Shown here: piece after piece, positions 63,202 through 64,000 of the stretch
How the letters are laid out: every line of letters starts with the position of its first letter
Position numbering within the stretch: position 1 is the stretch's first letter
Assembly: GCA_938002605.1 (NCBI GenBank)
Contig: CALLAF010000030.1
Coordinates: 1-64,000, forward strand
Length of the DNA: 64,000 nucleotides
Reading direction: 5' to 3'
DNA from: an uncultured Paracoccaceae bacterium
GTDB taxonomy: Bacteria > Pseudomonadota > Alphaproteobacteria > Rhodobacterales > Rhodobacteraceae
Made by a program: the position numbers and the translations under genes
Notes under the pieces: model-generated
Told to the model about the DNA's origin: nothing
What the model saw: the letters and a program-made list of their open reading frames with translations, nothing else
Databases searched by the model: none

Positions 63202-64000
63202 ATGGATCAATTCGAAATATTTATGACCGGCACACCGGGGTTAGAGCCTGCGCTGCATGCCGAAGCCATCGCAAACGGATTTACCGACGCCAAGCTGACC
63301 CAAGGCGGCGTGACATTTATGGGGGGGTGGCCGGATGTCTGGCGCGCCAACCTCAAGATGCGTGGTGCCACGCGTGTTTTGGCGCGGGTTGGGTCGTTCA
63401 TGGCGTTTCACTTAGCACAGCTAGATAAGCGTGCGCGAAAATTTCCTTGGAATGAAATTTTAGACCCTAAACTGCCGGTTCGGGTCGAAGTATCGACAAG
63501 TCGTAAATCCAAAATATACCACGCTGGGGCAGCCACACAGCGGATCGAAACCGCATTGCGTGAAAGCCATGCGATGACCATCAGCGCAGATGCAGCCATC
63601 GTGATTAAGGCCCGTATCGATGACAACCGGGTGACGATCAGCGTCGATACTTCTGGTGAAAGCCTGCACAAACGCGGCCACAAAGAAGCGGTGAACAAAG
63701 CCCCCATGCGTGAAACGCTGGCCTCACTGTTTTTACGAGAATGCGGATATGACGGCAAAATGCCTGTATTAGACCCTATGTGTGGCTCAGGCACATTCCT
63801 CATTGAGGCGGCTGAAATTGCGCGCGGGCTTGATCCCGGACGCAGCCGCAGTTTCGCGTTTGAACAATTGGCTAGTTTTGATCCAGACAAATGGGCGCAG
63901 ATGCACGCGCAATCCCCGACAGAGACAGAACAGCGGTTTTTCGGCAGTGACCGTGATGCGGGCGCCATTCGGATGAGCCAAGCAAATGCAAAACGCGCCG
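63202..64000 (+). CDS. RlmL-like THUMP-domain RNA methyltransferase (partial, runs off window)
   Basis: The reading frame from ATG 63202 (MDQFEIFMTGTPGLEPAL) stays open to the end of the window, so only the first 266 codons are seen and the ORF track misses it. The N-terminal half is a THUMP domain (DAAIVIKARIDDNRVTISVDTSGESLHKRG), and VLDPMCGSGTFLIEAAEIARG is motif I of the UPF0020/RlmL methyltransferase family, followed by FFGSDRDAGAIRMSQANAKRA. The likely reaction is N2-guanine methylation of 23S rRNA. The catalytic NPPYG-type motif would lie beyond base 64000. It starts 44 bp after the preceding methyltransferase. Confidence 0.88.
   Translation, partial: MDQFEIFMTGTPGLEPALHAEAIANGFTDAKLTQGGVTFMGGWPDVWRANLKMRGATRVLARVGSFMAFHLAQLDKRARKFPWNEILDPKLPVRVEVSTSRKSKIYHAGAATQRIETALRESHAMTISADAAIVIKARIDDNRVTISVDTSGESLHKRGHKEAVNKAPMRETLASLFLRECGYDGKMPVLDPMCGSGTFLIEAAEIARGLDPGRSRSFAFEQLASFDPDKWAQMHAQSPTETEQRFFGSDRDAGAIRMSQANAKRA

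Overview
The window looks like a chromosomal segment of a marine alphaproteobacterium of the Rhodobacterales (Roseobacter group). The evidence is the dnaA-dnaN-recF-gyrB block, a single-flagellum cluster with the alphaproteobacterial regulators FlaF and FlbT, CtrA-like sites in front of several flagellar genes, MotE-type and DUF1217 proteins, and a DddL-type DMSP lyase. Genus cannot be fixed from sequence reading alone. No rRNA, tRNA, CRISPR array, prophage or insertion sequence was seen.

Layout. 1-3.5 kb: an inverted repeat at the window edge, then an NAD-salvage block (pncA, a GT2 glycosyltransferase, pncB) led by a small P-loop kinase-like gene. 3.6-9.8 kb: housekeeping and transport genes (YegD-like Hsp70, the tRNA hydroxylase trhO, an AbrB-family membrane protein, an APC permease, a methyltransferase, an OmpA-family protein). 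9.9-18.0 kb, minus strand: dnaA, dnaN, a NYN-domain gene, recF, a VOC protein, a LysE exporter and gyrB. 18.5-23.7 kb: rpsT, an enoyl-CoA hydratase, mutM, a membrane protein, and ubiE-ubiB on the plus strand.

23.7-53.3 kb is one flagellar gene cluster: flgD-fliK; flgJ-like and flgN-like; flagellin-flaF-flbT-DUF1217; fliI; flgB-flgC-fliE-fliQ-flgF-flgG-flgA-flgH plus a FliL-like gene; flhA-fliR-flhB plus a FliJ-like coiled-coil gene; motA with a 704-residue periplasmic protein; fliL, a small membrane coiled-coil protein and a MotE-like gene; fliF-fliH-fliN-fliP; flgE-flgK-flgL-flgI; motB. It supplies rod, hook, rings, export gate, filament and stator. fliG, fliM, fliA, fliS and fliD are not seen and, where needed, must lie elsewhere.

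53.4-64 kb: a DUF6165 gene, idi, a ChaC-type gamma-glutamylcyclotransferase, a second MotA/MotB-type membrane pair whose B subunit carries a very long coiled coil, dddL, clpA, gloB, a methyltransferase and a partial RlmL-like RNA methyltransferase.

Most interesting points: the orphan stator-like pair (55.4-58.2 kb); the periplasmic MotC-like candidate coupled to motA together with a MotE-like gene; a low-GC NYN-domain gene wedged between dnaN and recF; a shared TTAAC-N5-GTTAA-type motif at flagellar promoters; and a flagellin transcript bracketed by hairpins directly upstream of flaF-flbT. Start sites were moved from the ORF track where a ribosome binding site, signal peptide or stop/start overlap argued for it.
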